From: Bugula neritina
Taxonomy: Eukaryota; Bryozoa; Gymnolaemata; Cheilostomatida; Bugulidae
Direction of reading: 5' to 3'
Assembly: GCA_964035545.1 (NCBI GenBank)
Contig: OZ037767.1
Coordinates: 8,670,207 to 8,734,206, forward strand
Length of the DNA: 64,000 nucleotides
Shown: positions 13,801 through 23,115 of the stretch, piece by piece
Layout: each line of letters opens with the position of its first letter
Numbering within the stretch: the first letter of the stretch is position 1
Notes under the pieces: generated by a model
Databases searched by the model: none
The model's input: the letters and a program-made list of their open reading frames with translations, nothing else
Told to the model about the DNA's origin: nothing
Program-made: the position numbers and the translations under genes

Positions 13801-16800
13801 ACTCTTGATGGAATTGTGGCTTGTATTTACTGTCCAGGAGACAATATCTGCAAAATCCTATTTGAAATTATTATCACTTTTGCAATGCAATGTTACAGCT
13901 ATGAAAAAGCGACTGTTATTAAATATGAATATCCTATACATTGTTAGACAGATTGTTATCCTCATCTATCTCTCCCTTGTTATGGATATAAGCTGCGCCA
14001 CCTTGCTAACCAAAAGCTTTTTTATAAGGAAAGCTTAACTATTGTGACATTCACATATTAAATGCTAGGAAATTGACATAGCCTTGCTGTAGCCAATGTG
14101 GAGATGCGAGCTTTTCTACCAAAAACACACCAGAAAGAGTAGAAATGTTTGCCCATAGTTTTCTTTGTCACCTTAGAGCTCACTGTAAGAGGGGCAATTC
14201 CCGTGCCACATAATATGTACTTGGTTCCCAGCCAAACACCCTGGGCCAGTTTTTATATCTTCGTTTTAATTAAAGTGACTCAGCTAAGCTGACCTCTAAT
14301 CCATATATAAATTTTTAAAATCTTTATTCACAATTTATGACTTTAATTCTCCTATAAATACGGACAAGTCAAATAAATAGCCCATTAGCATGGTAAAATT
14401 AGAAAGTCTTGGCTGACATTTGCAGCCTTACTTGAAAAAAAAGTTATAAATCATAGAATATTAGAAATCTACTGATGTAACCACTATTATTAATTTGGAA
14501 TTACTCTCTTTGACTGCACAAAGATGGCTAGCAAACCTCACACTTTGATTAAATCTTAAAAATACTGATTCATTTATTATTTTCTGGTTTGGTGAACACA
14601 CTTGGTCTTGTTGATTAAAAACTAGATTCTTTTTTCTGGTGCTGCAATGTTTTCTGGGAAGAAGCAGTGTAGTTGGCACGCTAACTCAAAAGGAAGGCAT
14701 TATAATTAATTTTTCTAATCTCTAATAAAGAATCACTTTAACAAAAACAATTGTTGAGCAAATGCTAATTTATTGCCCTTGTTGGGGGGATTACTTTATT
14801 ACAGTATAGGCATATCCCACAGTTTAAAGTGGCAAGTAAGTTATAAGTAATAGGCGAATTTGATCACCTTTCAGCACTAGCTACGCCATCAGGGGTTGGT
14901 TATATACAATCTACATAACATAGCATTTATTTCAAACAGGCTGCACAATTAGATGCAAGTTTAAAAAGTAAATGCAAGCTTATGATTACTCTTAATAAAT
15001 ATATTTCTATCTGCAAGCTGTAAACTAAAGTGACTTATTTCTTAGCTGATGGATCTGTTTTATATGTTGATGAGTTTTTTTCTAGGATTATGATTTTACT
15101 AAATTCAAAGTACTGGACAACTCACTGATAGATGCCTTAGATGACATGCTCAATAAAAAGATACCACCTTTGATGTCTATGTTGCCGAATGAGAACTTGC
15201 AACTGAACACTGAAGATGTCAGTGGGGGAGTCTTTGATTTGATGGAAAACAATCCCTTTCAATCTGGTGCTACTGAAGGTGGTTATACTTTCTTTCTCTA
15301 CCAGAGTTGATTATTACATGCAGTCTAATTTATCCTTTATTCATGCCTGTGTGGAAAGGCTAATGCCATGTAATCATTTAAATTTTGTAATAAAACAATC
15401 TTTGTTTAGTTTTTTAGTTCTGCAGTAGATACAGAGCATTTATGTAGTTGTATTTCAGTTGGTAAACTTTCATTGTTTCTTCTTTTCTCTCATCTGTGTG
15501 TACCACATCTGGAATTACACACGAGTTTGGAAATTGTATAATTTTAGGAGTTAATGAAGGGAAATATGATGGCAGTGAAACATGGATTGTGGCAAAACAT
15601 ATGGCAGAATATGAAAAGAGCTTTCAAAGAATTTCTGAAGGAAACAAGAAAGTATCTGGTGCAGCAGTTAGAGAAGAACTGGTGTGTGCCAATATATGAG
15701 TCAGCATATTTGTTAATATTTTCTGACGTCAAACAAGTAACTTTTACCTATATGAGATTTTACTATGTGGTGATAGTCTATCATCACTTCTACACTCATG
15801 TTTATATTTGTATCCAGAAGAGATGACAGAACCTACTAAACTGTTCAAAACATAACAGTTTTCTGTTCAAAGGTTACTAAAGCTTCTAGTTGAGTTCTTG
15901 AGTTCAGCTGCTTTTACTCTTAGGGGGTCTCCAGGAGCCCCTCAGCCTGTCATAGCAGATTCTGATAATCTGAACAAGATTTATGACAAAAAATTATAAT
16001 ACAAAAGAATGTTGGTTTTTCAAAATACTAAATTTAAAGCATAATAACTTTAATCTGATATTGAGCTGAATCTATTGGCTATTTTTTAATAATTGATATT
16101 ATGATAAGCTGCATTTAAGCAAGATTAAATCAGGATGATTTCAGGTTTTAAATGTTTTTGGTTGGCTAGCTAGTCTTTACTAAAACTACCTCTAGAGGGT
16201 TTCTTATTTCCCTGTTGATAAAATGTTCCTATTTATGCAAAATGGAAAGGATAAGATTTCAGATAACAACGTTATAACAGTTCAATAGGCACAGTTACCA
16301 CCATGTTAGGTTATTCCTCAGTGTTTTAGGTTTCCAGGGGTGCAGGGTTTCTGTTTTAGTACCTCCCATCTCAGTTCAACTGTAAACTTGTAGCTTGGCA
16401 GTAAAATTACTTCATTTCAATCTTGGGTAGTTGTCTCCTCGTGATGTTGTATAAAATCTAATTTTGGCAAATTTAGGCTGCTAGCGTCAAAGCTGTAGTC
16501 TTAAGATGGAAATAAGTTTTCATATTAAATTATTTACAGTACAGCAACTTATTGTAATGTTATACATGTTTGATTGCATTAAACTATATTATCAATGCAA
16601 GGTCTTGATCTGCTAGCTGTTGGGAATGGTAATCTTGACTATTTAGTGCAAATACTACGTAGGTTTTATTTGTGACTAGCAATATATTATTTCCTAATTA
16701 GTTACAAGTTGCCCTACCTTTTTGTTGCGTGTGCTCCTCAACTCAGATCCATCTCCTACTCAAACTGAGCTTTGAGTTGAGGGAGAGTGACTGGTCCAAA

Positions 16801-18341
16801 CATGCAGGCTTCCAAGCTGTTTCATCTTCTAAACTGCTTACAGTCCAACTGGGCCACCCTAGTCAACCTAGTTCTTTTGGCTGTTCATTGGAAACTTCAT
16901 TAATTGTGTCATTTTCAGGGTGTTGTTAATCATTCTACTCAATTATATTTGAGCTCGGCTGCCCTAAGCCAATTTTTTTCTTAAAATTTTATATTTCGAA
17001 AAATATCTTCTCATTTTGGTGAACATTTATAACAAAAAAATGCCTCCTAGACATTCTTCCAAATTAGAAAGTAGACCAGTCCTGGATCTTTAACACTATA
17101 TTGCAGAACTGGTTTAACATAATGAATTGTTGCTGCTGTATATAGTACCCTATTATTGTATGTACACTGCACTATTGTATATACACCTGACGCTACCACT
17201 ACCCTTCTATTATCTGTTATGAGAGTCCTGTGACTTTCTACCTATAACAGCTTCTGTGCCCTAATTTTCTTAGCTTTCAACGTTACTTTTTTGCCATAAT
17301 GATGGCTATCAACATAAGTAACATTCTCGCCAAGCCTATCCAGCAACCTAACTTTGAATAATTATTTTAGGAAATGTGGAGGAAATATTATATTCTGTTG
17401 CACCCTAACATTAAACTAGGTGTGATAGCTTTTGCTAATACAAATCCAATTTAGCATTAAACGAGCAGTGATTTTGTGCTTGTGAACTTTTAAGTGCATC
17501 CTGCATCTTTCCCATTCCTCAGAAATAATGACCACTCAAATTGAGGAAGCTGAAACAGTTGGAGGAAAAGTAAATTAATGGACCCGATGCCATGAAATGT
17601 TTGAATTCAGCCAAATAACTTTTCCACTCTCATTCCATGCTTCTTATACCTCACTACTAATGACCCATGGCTGTTAAATTTTGCGATACACTTTTTGGTT
17701 ATTACCAATAATTATCGGAATTTACAACTTCTAAACTAAATGCTCTCAGATTAAAAGGTTTGCATATAAACCTCTCCAATATAATTATTTTGATGCAAAC
17801 TGGAAGTAAAGTTTTTAGATTACTGACTTGCTATGTCAGGTTGTTAACTTTATGATAGGATACTCTGCTTGGTGAAATATACGTTGAAGTTTTGCTTTAC
17901 TAACATACTTATTTAAATCATCATGTATGTTAGAGTATTAGGCATATTTCATTTTACTACTGTAAGCTCATTATATATCTCAATACAATTTACGATTCAG
18001 AATATAGCATCACATATCTCACTATATCTCTAAAACTAATCTGAAGCAGATTAAAACTTGTTTCCTATTATTTTTCTGTGTGAATAAAAGTTCAAGGTAA
18101 CAGTAGCATCAACAGAGTTGTAAATAAAATACTGTTGTAGATGAAATCTCACCTGCCAAACACAGAACTTGCATTGATATGGAGGTTGGCTGACGTTGAC
18201 AATGATGGCTACTTTGACATGGAACAATGGGCTTTGGCCAACCACCTTTTGAAAATAAGACTGGCTGGACATGAGTTGCCGCACACACTACCTCGGCACC
18301 TTTTACCTCCCAGCTCAAAGAATGTTTCAGATCATAGTTAA
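4872..18341 (+). CDS. EHD: EH domain-containing dynamin-like ATPase (EHD1-4/RME-1/Past1 family)
   Basis: This is an ATP-driven membrane-remodelling protein of endosomal recycling. Exons: 4872-5051, 5517-5634, 6045-6232, 7203-7404, 8792-8985, 13040-13216, 15086-15278, 15548-15681 and 18141-18341 (stop TAA). All junctions are GT-AG and in phase, giving 528 residues, against about 534 for vertebrate EHDs; roughly the first dozen residues are missing or lie in 4631-4720. Numbered from exon 4872: the P-loop GQYSTGKTTF is near 54-63, split by an intron after the Lys; [10 protein letters not shown] is at 142-151; NKAD is at 208-211; a linker NPF is at 409-411; the C-terminal EH domain is about 427-520 with the NPF-binding Trp in IWRLADVD. 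Differences from family norms: NPF replaces the usual linker GPF, MPY replaces the KPF/RPF-type loop motif, and EF-hand position 12 is Gln. Identification is very secure; the EHD1-4 subtype is not assignable. Confidence 0.96.
5068..5222 (+). repeat. 18-bp minisatellite in EHD intron
   Basis: About eight imperfect copies of an 18-bp GT-rich unit containing TTGTTGGTGTA begin 16 bases after the first EHD donor. Small overlapping reading frames on both strands come from the repeat and are not genes. Confidence 0.85.
6903..7156 (-). mobile_element. tRNA-derived SINE with imperfect 18-bp target duplication
   Basis: On the minus strand the head has RNA polymerase III promoter boxes: an A-box-like TGGTCTAGGGGTTA near 7130 and a B-box-like GGGTTTGAACCCC near 7070. 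A body with AGGAAGAGCATCCAGTCATA follows. Flanks 6903-6920 and 7139-7156 match at 17 of 18 bases (TCTATATAATGTCATATA against TCTATGTAATGTCATATA), marking a target-site duplication. It lies in the EHD intron between 6232 and 7203. Same family as 10887-11123. Confidence 0.88.
7534..7995. mobile_element. Non-autonomous terminal-inverted-repeat element (MITE)
   Basis: The ends are inverted copies of AAGTTGCGTTTATACCT (7536 onward, and the complement ending near 7994), with partial symmetry continuing inward. The 460-bp interior has no reading frame. TTA lies at both outer edges, so TA or TTA may be the target duplication. It lies in the EHD intron between 7404 and 8792. Superfamily not determined. 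Confidence 0.6.
8188..8201 (+). repeat. G-rich homopolymer run
   Basis: A run of about ten G followed by AGGG in an EHD intron. Similar runs lie at 4433-4446, 31211-31228 and 45319-45327. Confidence 0.6.
10887..11123 (+). mobile_element. tRNA-derived SINE with perfect 11-bp target duplication
   Basis: Identical 11-bp flanks TTTGGTGAAAC (10887-10897 and 11113-11123) enclose a 215-bp element. It has an A-box-like TGGTCTAGGGGTTA, a B box GGTTCGAACCC, a body containing TTAGGAAGAGCATCCAGTCA, and a short T-rich tail. The body matches the minus-strand copy at 6921-7138 along its length. Conserved Pol III boxes plus a perfect duplication point to fairly recent insertion into an EHD intron. It is not a functional tRNA gene. 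Confidence 0.92.
11330..11700 (+). pseudogene. Decayed LINE (non-LTR retrotransposon) 3' ORF2 fragment
   Basis: With several stops and frame changes, the plus strand gives fragments such as [17 protein letters not shown] followed by a stretch resembling the VIPVVIGALG segment near the C-terminus of many invertebrate LINE ORF2 proteins. No intact frame, polyA tail or target duplication is visible. It lies in the EHD intron between 8985 and 13040. The match is from memory of family motifs, so confidence is limited. Confidence 0.4.
15682..18140 (+). other. Large EHD intron, nothing recognised
   Basis: This intron separates the two exons of the EH domain. It holds a modestly GC-richer open stretch near 16729-16925 with no recognisable domain, and otherwise ordinary AT-rich sequence. 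The large introns 8986-13039 and 13217-15085 also hold nothing beyond the elements listed separately. Confidence 0.5.
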
Positions 18342-18762
18342 TACTTTTAATTCTGCAAAGAATGACTTTGAATAGCACAAGGTTGCTGGGTGCTGTTAGA
18401 GCTAGTAAAGCTGTGTTTTGACTTGGGATTGTCATCGGCATGAAATTTTCTCAGGCTATGAAATCAGTAACCTTTCCGGAGAACAGAAATCTTGTAAAAA
18501 CTGTAGATATCTCTAACATTTTTCACCATTAGATTGCAGATATTCCTAATGCCTACTTTTAGACTATGTAAATTTATTTGCAATGTTTAATGATTCATGT
18601 GTACTACAAATTATTTTGTTTGGGCTACTAATATGATAACAAATACATGCTTTTACAAGCCAAAACTCTTGACATCGTGTACAATGTGCACCAGTAGCTA
18701 ATCTCATACTCCTGTATTACAATTACTATAATTATACGGGTGAAGGTCTAATTTCTCCTCTG

Positions 18763-18896
18763 AATAAAAATGCTCTGAAGAAGTGCATCTGTTTAAACTT
18801 ACATCTGCACTTGGCAGTAAGTCACTGCTGCTCTAAAAAGAAGCTCCTATAACTGCATAGCTGACATTAGTTTTGTTTTTTTAGTGTGTGAATAAA
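18763..18896 (+). terminator. EHD polyadenylation signals
   Basis: AATAAA hexamers at 18763-18768 and 18891-18896 lie about 420 and 550 bases after the EHD stop, upstream of the next gene. They are plausible cleavage signals; which one is used cannot be seen. Confidence 0.5.
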
Positions 18897-19335
18897 AACT
18901 ACATTTCATAAATTTGTCAGGTTAATTATACATACATGCGTGCACTAGTTGCAAGTAATCACATGAGTGAATTGATGTTACGCTTGCTATTAAATTTGTT
19001 GTAGATCGCATGCTTGCAAATACACCTCACAAGTTAGTAAGGATCGCATAAAAAAACTTGCAATATTCTTCTCTGTTAATACATACTAGTTGTCTGCAGT
19101 TATGCAATAAAATATGTGTCAAGGTCACTGTATTATGGACTTTACTCACCAAATTTTACTGATGAACAGAGTTGGAATTTCTAGTTAAGCACTTGGATTG
19201 ATCGCTATTTCTGTGCATTTTCGCTTTTGAAAACAGCTGATGTTGACCAGAAACTTACTAGGTAATTGGGAGTTACTTTCTCATCCTTGCGCAGTTTTAC
19301 AAATAATATACGGTTGTCTCCTCGCGGCCTGGGTG

Positions 19336-19450
19336 TTTGCGCGGGAAACAAGTGAATCTTGCTAACACGCCTGCCCATGAAGTAATTTCGTCACTTTAAA
19401 AGAGCTTCAACAACATGCACAGCTTCATTTGCTTCTTACTGTCCCACGTG
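19336..19450 (+). promoter_or_regulatory. Candidate TIS11 promoter elements: E2F-like site and E-box
   Basis: TTTGCGCGGGAAA (19336-19348) closely resembles the E2F consensus, and CACGTG (19445-19450) is an E-box. Both lie 60-175 bases upstream of the TIS11 start codon in a locally CpG-richer stretch. No TATA box is evident. The assignment is by motif only. Confidence 0.35.
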
Positions 19451-19510
19451 TAAATGAGCAGCCGACAGTCACCAGCCTAAGGCTATTTTATTGCAACTGT
19501 ATTTCATGCA

Positions 19511-21780
19511 ATGTGGGATATTTTAAGCATGGAATACTATAACTATAATGAAAGTTTTGGAGAAAATTCAAATCACCATCTGTCTTTGATCAAAGTAAGT
19601 TTTAGCACCATGATAAAGTGAATTTTCAAATTGCGGGCAGCGGTGTTAAGTTTAACTGTTCGTGCTAGTCTAAATAATCCTTCATCTTCAATTGTATATA
19701 AATAATAAGGTTTAGTCATAGTGATCCTGATAGTTAATATCATAGTTGTCATCATTATGATTATGATTTATTGATCATGTCTCAAATATTAAACTTGAAG
19801 TGAATTGAAATCTAGTATTGGAAGTTCAACAACGTAATTTTGCAGCCATTCATTTTCAATAAGATTATTTTATTTTTTATTAAGTTATTCAATTTCATAT
19901 TTCTCTAATCAAGTTAAACTATAAGTTTAAGTTTAACTTCAACCACCCTGGCACCGTAATATAACATTAACTGTAAATCTACCAAGTGTAGTCTTACAAA
20001 TACTTGTATTGGTAATGATACTTGCTCTTCTTGTACTAATAATTTCAGTTTTATTAGTACTTGATTTAAGTAATGGCGGACTTTGAAAATCATTCGAGTG
20101 TTCAACAAAGTGAGAGTGAGCACAGAGTAGGACTAGCTGTTTATTGGCGTTGAATATAGGAATACCGAATATAAATTTTAATATTTGTGACCCAACTACT
20201 ATTGGTGAATTTTAAACTATAATTTTTCTTGAGCTGTAGTCCGTAACAAAATGTACCGTATTTCCAATCTGACAACACTTGCCCAGTTACAGCGCTAGTA
20301 CTAGTGGTGGTAGTACTAGTAGTTGTGGTAGTAATACTATTGCATTTCTAGTGGTTATTGACAGAAAATCAAGTAACTCACCAGCTGTCACTTTGAGTAT
20401 AATTTACTACGGGTACGTTCACAACGTAAAGGTATTTCTGAACTCGACAGTCGAGTTGTGGTTGTACTTATAACTTTCAGCTGGTGTTGATCTAAATTTA
20501 TTAACCAACAACTTGAATAAACGAAAATTAAAAGTTGAATACTAAATTAAAGGCTAAAGTTATTAGTATTTGCTAATCAGTAAATATAAACTTTGACTGT
20601 AGGAGTGACCCGTCTAAATTTTAATCATAATAATTCAATATTTAAAAATATTCTCAGTTGTGTGCAAAGCACTGGTTCTCCTAGTTCATTTTTCTCCTGG
20701 ATAAATTACATGTCTACCAAATAAAACATTAATAAATGTTTGTCAATTATCCTGTTTGTAGTTCAGTAGTTCAACCAGACTTAGCAAATTAGTTTATACC
20801 CACCTCTTTTCCTAAATTTCAAAAAAATATTCGCTAGCTATTACTCTGATAGCTTTATAACCTGCTTGTAAATCTCAACGGTTAAATTTTATTTTCAGCA
20901 AAGAAGAATGAGTAATCCTGTAGCATACAGAAACCAGGGCCACCTGCCTTGCCACAATGCCTCCCGGAGGTACAGCATGCAGTGGGATGAAACATCCTAT
21001 TTTTCCAAATACAACGAAAAGCTAGCAGCTTCTTGGTACCCTAGTCCGTACAAGTCACCCCTCAAAAATGTTCTTTCTGCTCCAAGTTCCCACTCGTTCA
21101 GCAAGCATGGCTGTCCTATGCAACAACCACCACCACCACATGCAATGCCAGGACCGCACAGCTATGCTCAACAAAATAGTCCTAGAAGTTATGGCTCGCC
21201 AGAAATAGCTCAACCCATGGATGCAGCTGTTGAACGATCTCGATACAAAACAGAGCTATGCCGGTCATATGAAGAGACTGGACAATGCAAGTATAATGCT
21301 AAATGCCAGTTTGCTCATGGCGAGGAAGAACTACGTCCTGTAAAACGTCACCCCAAGTATAAAACCGAGAAGTGCAAACCCTTTCACGCCACAGCCATCT
21401 GTAACTACGGTGCAAAGTGCACTTTTATCCATGATGAGAGGGAGCTGTGCGAGTCATCACCCCAGTCTGCTGCCTCGACACCGGTCAAGCAATCATCATC
21501 AATGAAACTGCCCATCACAGCTCCTCTAACCATCACCTCGTCAGGGGAATCACCTGATAGTTCCATCACCAGTGGCTCACCTTCACAAAATACACCAGTT
21601 TTGAGCGAAGACAACTTTGTCGCAAGGCTTTCGCCAACTCCAAGTTTTGGCAGCGATGCTGCTAGTCATGCCAGCACCTACTCGCCCCCTCCTTCTCCTA
21701 AATGCGAACTGCACTTCAATGCCAGCTCTCCTTTAGATATGGGACTCGACGTAACTCTCTTTAGTAAACTTTGTTTGTAA
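19511..21780 (+). CDS. ZFP36: TIS11/ZFP36-family tandem CCCH zinc-finger mRNA-decay protein
   Basis: This family binds AU-rich elements in mRNA 3' UTRs and recruits deadenylation machinery. Exon 1 is 19511-19594 (donor GTAAGT, phase 0) and encodes 28 residues beginning [12 protein letters not shown]. Exon 2 is 20899-21780 (acceptor TTTTCAG), giving 321 residues in all. Finger 1 is about 144-169 with lead-in RYKTELC and spacing C-x8-C-x5-C-x3-H. Finger 2 is about 182-207 with lead-in YKTEKC and the same spacing. The 18-residue linker with RHPKYKTE is typical. A tetraproline patch (QQPPPPH) precedes the fingers and the C-terminus is Ser/Pro-rich. The last residues (VTLFSKL) only loosely resemble the vertebrate CNOT1-binding tail. 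The one-intron structure, with a short first exon, matches the family. The 28-residue N-terminus could be shortened if the second Met (residue 7) is used. Family identity is very secure. Confidence 0.96.
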
Positions 21781-22136
21781 GTCTGTTCAGTATTGTACAG
21801 TTACTCCTTGACCGCAATAATTGGCATAAATTGTCAAATCTGCTCAATTTTTTTTAAACTATTAGCAATCCACCATTTCACAAATGTGTAATAGCAAGCC
21901 ATATTCCACAGAATATATTTTTGTAATTTCTCAATATATTATATACTCTTGAAAAAATCTGGGCGCATGCACCATTTCTGTTAACATTATCCTTTCATAA
22001 CTGGTTCCCTACTGTCAGTCCCATGGCTTCAGTTACACAACTACTCTGGAGCAGAAGTTAGTTGCTCCAGCTATCTTAAGTTATTGTCCCTACTATTCTA
22101 CACTCCATACATTCATTATTATAGTACATTTTACTT

Positions 22137-22320
22137 TTATTTATTTCAGTATTTTTGCTGCATTTTGACAATTTTGCTTATCTGCAATAAAACATTGCAT
22201 GGTACAGTCGTAGTGTTTTTGTTAGTTTTTGTACTTGCCAAAGAAAAGTCAACTTTGATGGAATTTTTCATTGTAAATACTTGTTCATAGATTGAACAGC
22301 TGTTATACTTTTTATTTATT
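22137..22320 (+). promoter_or_regulatory. AU-rich elements in TIS11 3' UTR
   Basis: Two copies of the nonamer TTATTTATT, the preferred TIS11/TTP target, occur at 22137-22145 and 22312-22320 within the presumed 3' UTR. Autoregulation through such sites is known for vertebrate TTP; applying it here is inference. Confidence 0.6.
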
Positions 22321-22362
22321 ATATAATTATTTACTGATTTCTTACCATATAGTGTAAATAAA
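22186..22362 (+). terminator. TIS11 polyadenylation signals
   Basis: AATAAA hexamers lie at 22186-22191 and 22357-22362. Using the first would retain only one AU-rich nonamer; the second would keep both. Confidence 0.55.
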
Positions 22363-22974
22363 ACAATTACTTCTCTGGAAACTGGTATATTGATCTTATT
22401 AGAAGTCTAGTGAACAATATTATGTCAAACACAGAGGCTGGTCTTTCACAACTTCATTTTATTTTGATGGTTGATGTCCCTTGTTTGAAAAGACTGCCTG
22501 AGAATACTGTAAAGTAAGCAGCATACGAGTTAAGTAGATTACTTGCTGTAGCAATACTGAGCATAACTACAGTCTATGCACTGGTTCAACTCATAAGCCT
22601 ACTCAACTTGACCTTGGTTGGCTTGTGCTGATCCCTACCCCATAGAATCTGTATCTCATTTAATTGTCTTAGCTAAATAGTCATTTGGATGACTCTTCAA
22701 AAAGTAGATACTAGACTATCTTAAAACTATTATGGCTTTCATATGTGGATTGTTTCCAGAGCTTACTTCTACTGTAGTCTATAGAAGCAATATAAATCAA
22801 ACCACCAATTCAGATAAGAACCAGTTATTTTGTACCATCATGTGTTATAAATTTCCTTCAGAAATCTTTCACAATATAAAGACTTAGCACATCATATGTT
22901 GGGCTCGGAGATACGTCGCTGACACGGTGTGTCATATCTTCAATCATGCACTGATTGTAGTTCGGCTTCCCGGG

Positions 22975-23115
22975 TCATGGTGATGGAGAAACACCAAGAG
23001 TGGTGGAAAGTTTGGTTGAGGGTCTCCCAATAGACGATTTGCAAATCCTGTGTGTTTTGTTTCTGCACTGACTCCGGCCAGCAATGACGTAATCTCCTGT
23101 CTCACAGACGTAGGC
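22975..23115 (-). other. Candidate cysteine-containing exon, unrecognised
   Basis: In a locally CpG-rich patch the minus strand has a 46-codon frame ending in TGA. It begins AYVCETGDYVIAGRSQC and continues with a third Cys and an N-linked glycosylation sequon (NKT). This looks like part of an extracellular Cys-rich module, but Cys spacing does not fit EGF or sushi well enough to name it. The upstream acceptor (ATTAAG) is weak and no partner exon was found. It could be a gene relic. Confidence 0.25.

Noticed and set aside
16729-16929. Open frame in EHD intron after CAACTCAG
   Set aside because: No domain, and inserting it would break the conserved EH-domain sequence between two matching EHD exons.
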